Shown: piece after piece, positions 31,821 through 32,486 of the stretch
How the letters are laid out: every line of letters begins with the position of its first letter
Numbering within the stretch: position 1 is the stretch's first letter
NCBI GenBank assembly: GCA_027576995.1
Contig: JANBQC010000312.1
Location: 1 to 32,486, forward strand
DNA: 32,486 nt
DNA from: Dimargaris cristalligena
Lineage: Eukaryota > Kickxellomycota > Dimargaritomycetes > Dimargaritales > Dimargaritaceae
Direction of reading: 5' to 3'
Notes under the pieces: model-generated
The model's database searches: none
What the model saw: the letters and a program-made list of their open reading frames with translations, nothing else
What the model was told of the DNA's origin: nothing
Made by a program: the position numbers and the translations under genes

Positions 31821-31968
31821 CCATATGGCAGAAGTTCATCCAGGCTGTACAACGAAACATCCATTGGATGAGGTCAATACTACTAGTTAAAAGCTATTCT
31901 CACATATATTTACCCATACACGTATTATGTAAAACCCTATACAGCTGGGTTGAAGTTCACCCATATTG
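31821..31968 (-). repeat. Copy C/D of the foldback (MITE-like) repeat
   Basis: The left arm (31821-31849) and right arm (31940-31968) are inverted repeats of about 29 bp with roughly 22 matches. Their inner ends are the TACAGC side and their outer ends the CCATAT side. The spacer includes ACTAGTTAAAAG and TTATGTAAAA. The full unit aligns to copy B read in reverse complement; the left part also aligns to copy A (75 bp, about ten mismatches). No flanking target duplication is certain. Confidence 0.65.
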
Positions 31969-32486
31969 TAGCAAAAATAGGCTACTGAGCCCCTCAGTTC
32001 ATACCACTAGCCCTTTACTGGATCAACGGCAAGATTACAAACCGGCCATTCATCTTCGCAATAGGCACTTTATTCTACGATAATTAATGGAATGGTAATT
32101 CCAGAAATTCAATGCCTGAGGGTTTGGTTAAACAGATAGGGTATTCGACTAGCAAGAGCCCTCATTATTTTTAACAGCCATTTATGGAAGTGATGCCGAT
32201 CCGCCCACAAGACCTGCGTAAGTCCTATAGATACTAGGCGGTGGGATCGAAATCTAAATGCTGAGAGCGTATAGGTGAAAAGCCCCCCTTCCTCCTCCTC
32301 CCAGTCACAGACGACTAATACCAGTCAGACTTTATGGGATTATCCCCCCCGCAAAGTATTATACAAGGTACTTTTTTATTATTAAACATTGATTCACTTT
32401 TGTTCCATACATTATCGTTAATAGATGCCGTCGACGTTTGTTATTTTATTGGCGATTCTTATTTCGCTCAATGGACAAGTCCACGG
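31969..32486. other. Right-end spacer
   Basis: About 520 AT-rich bases to the window edge, with no ORF or RNA gene I can support. A frame on the plus strand (to 32083) begins upstream and runs through the foldback repeat, so it is probably not coding. Confidence 0.4.

Noticed and set aside
31608..31871. 87-codon plus frame and a 74-codon minus frame overlapping it
   Set aside because: Both run into the foldback repeat and neither has family resemblance.

Overview
The window looks like a piece of a fungal nuclear genome. It has spliceosomal introns of roughly 60-285 bp with GTAAGT/GTATGT/GTGAGT donors, GC-rich C-ending codons inside genes, AT-rich spacers, and a typical eukaryotic housekeeping set (FGAM synthase, MRE11, LSM7, FIS1, LSM3, dynein light intermediate chain). 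An early-diverging (zygomycete-type) fungus is my best guess. That rests on overall feel and not on a diagnostic marker.

Layout, left to right. 1-80 is a partial copy of a short dispersed inverted-repeat element. 804-5585 (+) is a single-exon FGAM synthase. 6287-7595 is a complete but dead mariner (D34D-type) transposon with TIRs and a TA target duplication. It is inserted at the edge of a second copy of the short repeat (7596-7745). A block with no CpG at all runs from 6483 to 8811. 9470-11528 (-) is a two-exon gene for a predicted secreted acidic protein of unknown function. 11529-15183 is a gene-poor stretch with only a weak LTR-like candidate. 15184-18375 (-) is six-exon MRE11. 19335-20112 (-) is three-exon LSM7, divergent from a three-exon gene of unknown function (20615-21367, +). 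21965-22653 (+) is two-exon FIS1, convergent with LSM3 (about 22987-23406, -). 24337-25701 (+), possibly starting at 24150, is a HAD phosphatase resembling the plant TH2 family. 26172-28493 (-) is a dynein light intermediate chain. 29111-30677 (-) is a two-exon protein with an N-terminal hydrophobic segment and an F-box-like motif. A third copy of the short repeat lies at 31821-31968, in the opposite orientation to the second.

The genes do not form one pathway; they are unrelated housekeeping functions (purine synthesis, DNA repair, RNA decay/splicing, mitochondrial fission, dynein transport). Two subunits of the same Sm-like ring (LSM3 and LSM7) sit about 3 kb apart, which may be chance. The most unusual signals are the 2.3 kb CpG-free block over the transposon relic, whose visible damage is largely transition mutations, and the previously unnamed foldback repeat family. 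The two unfamiliar secretory-type proteins are also worth a look. No tRNA, rRNA or CRISPR array was seen. Intron-exon models were built by eye from splice signals, reading-frame continuity and family similarity.
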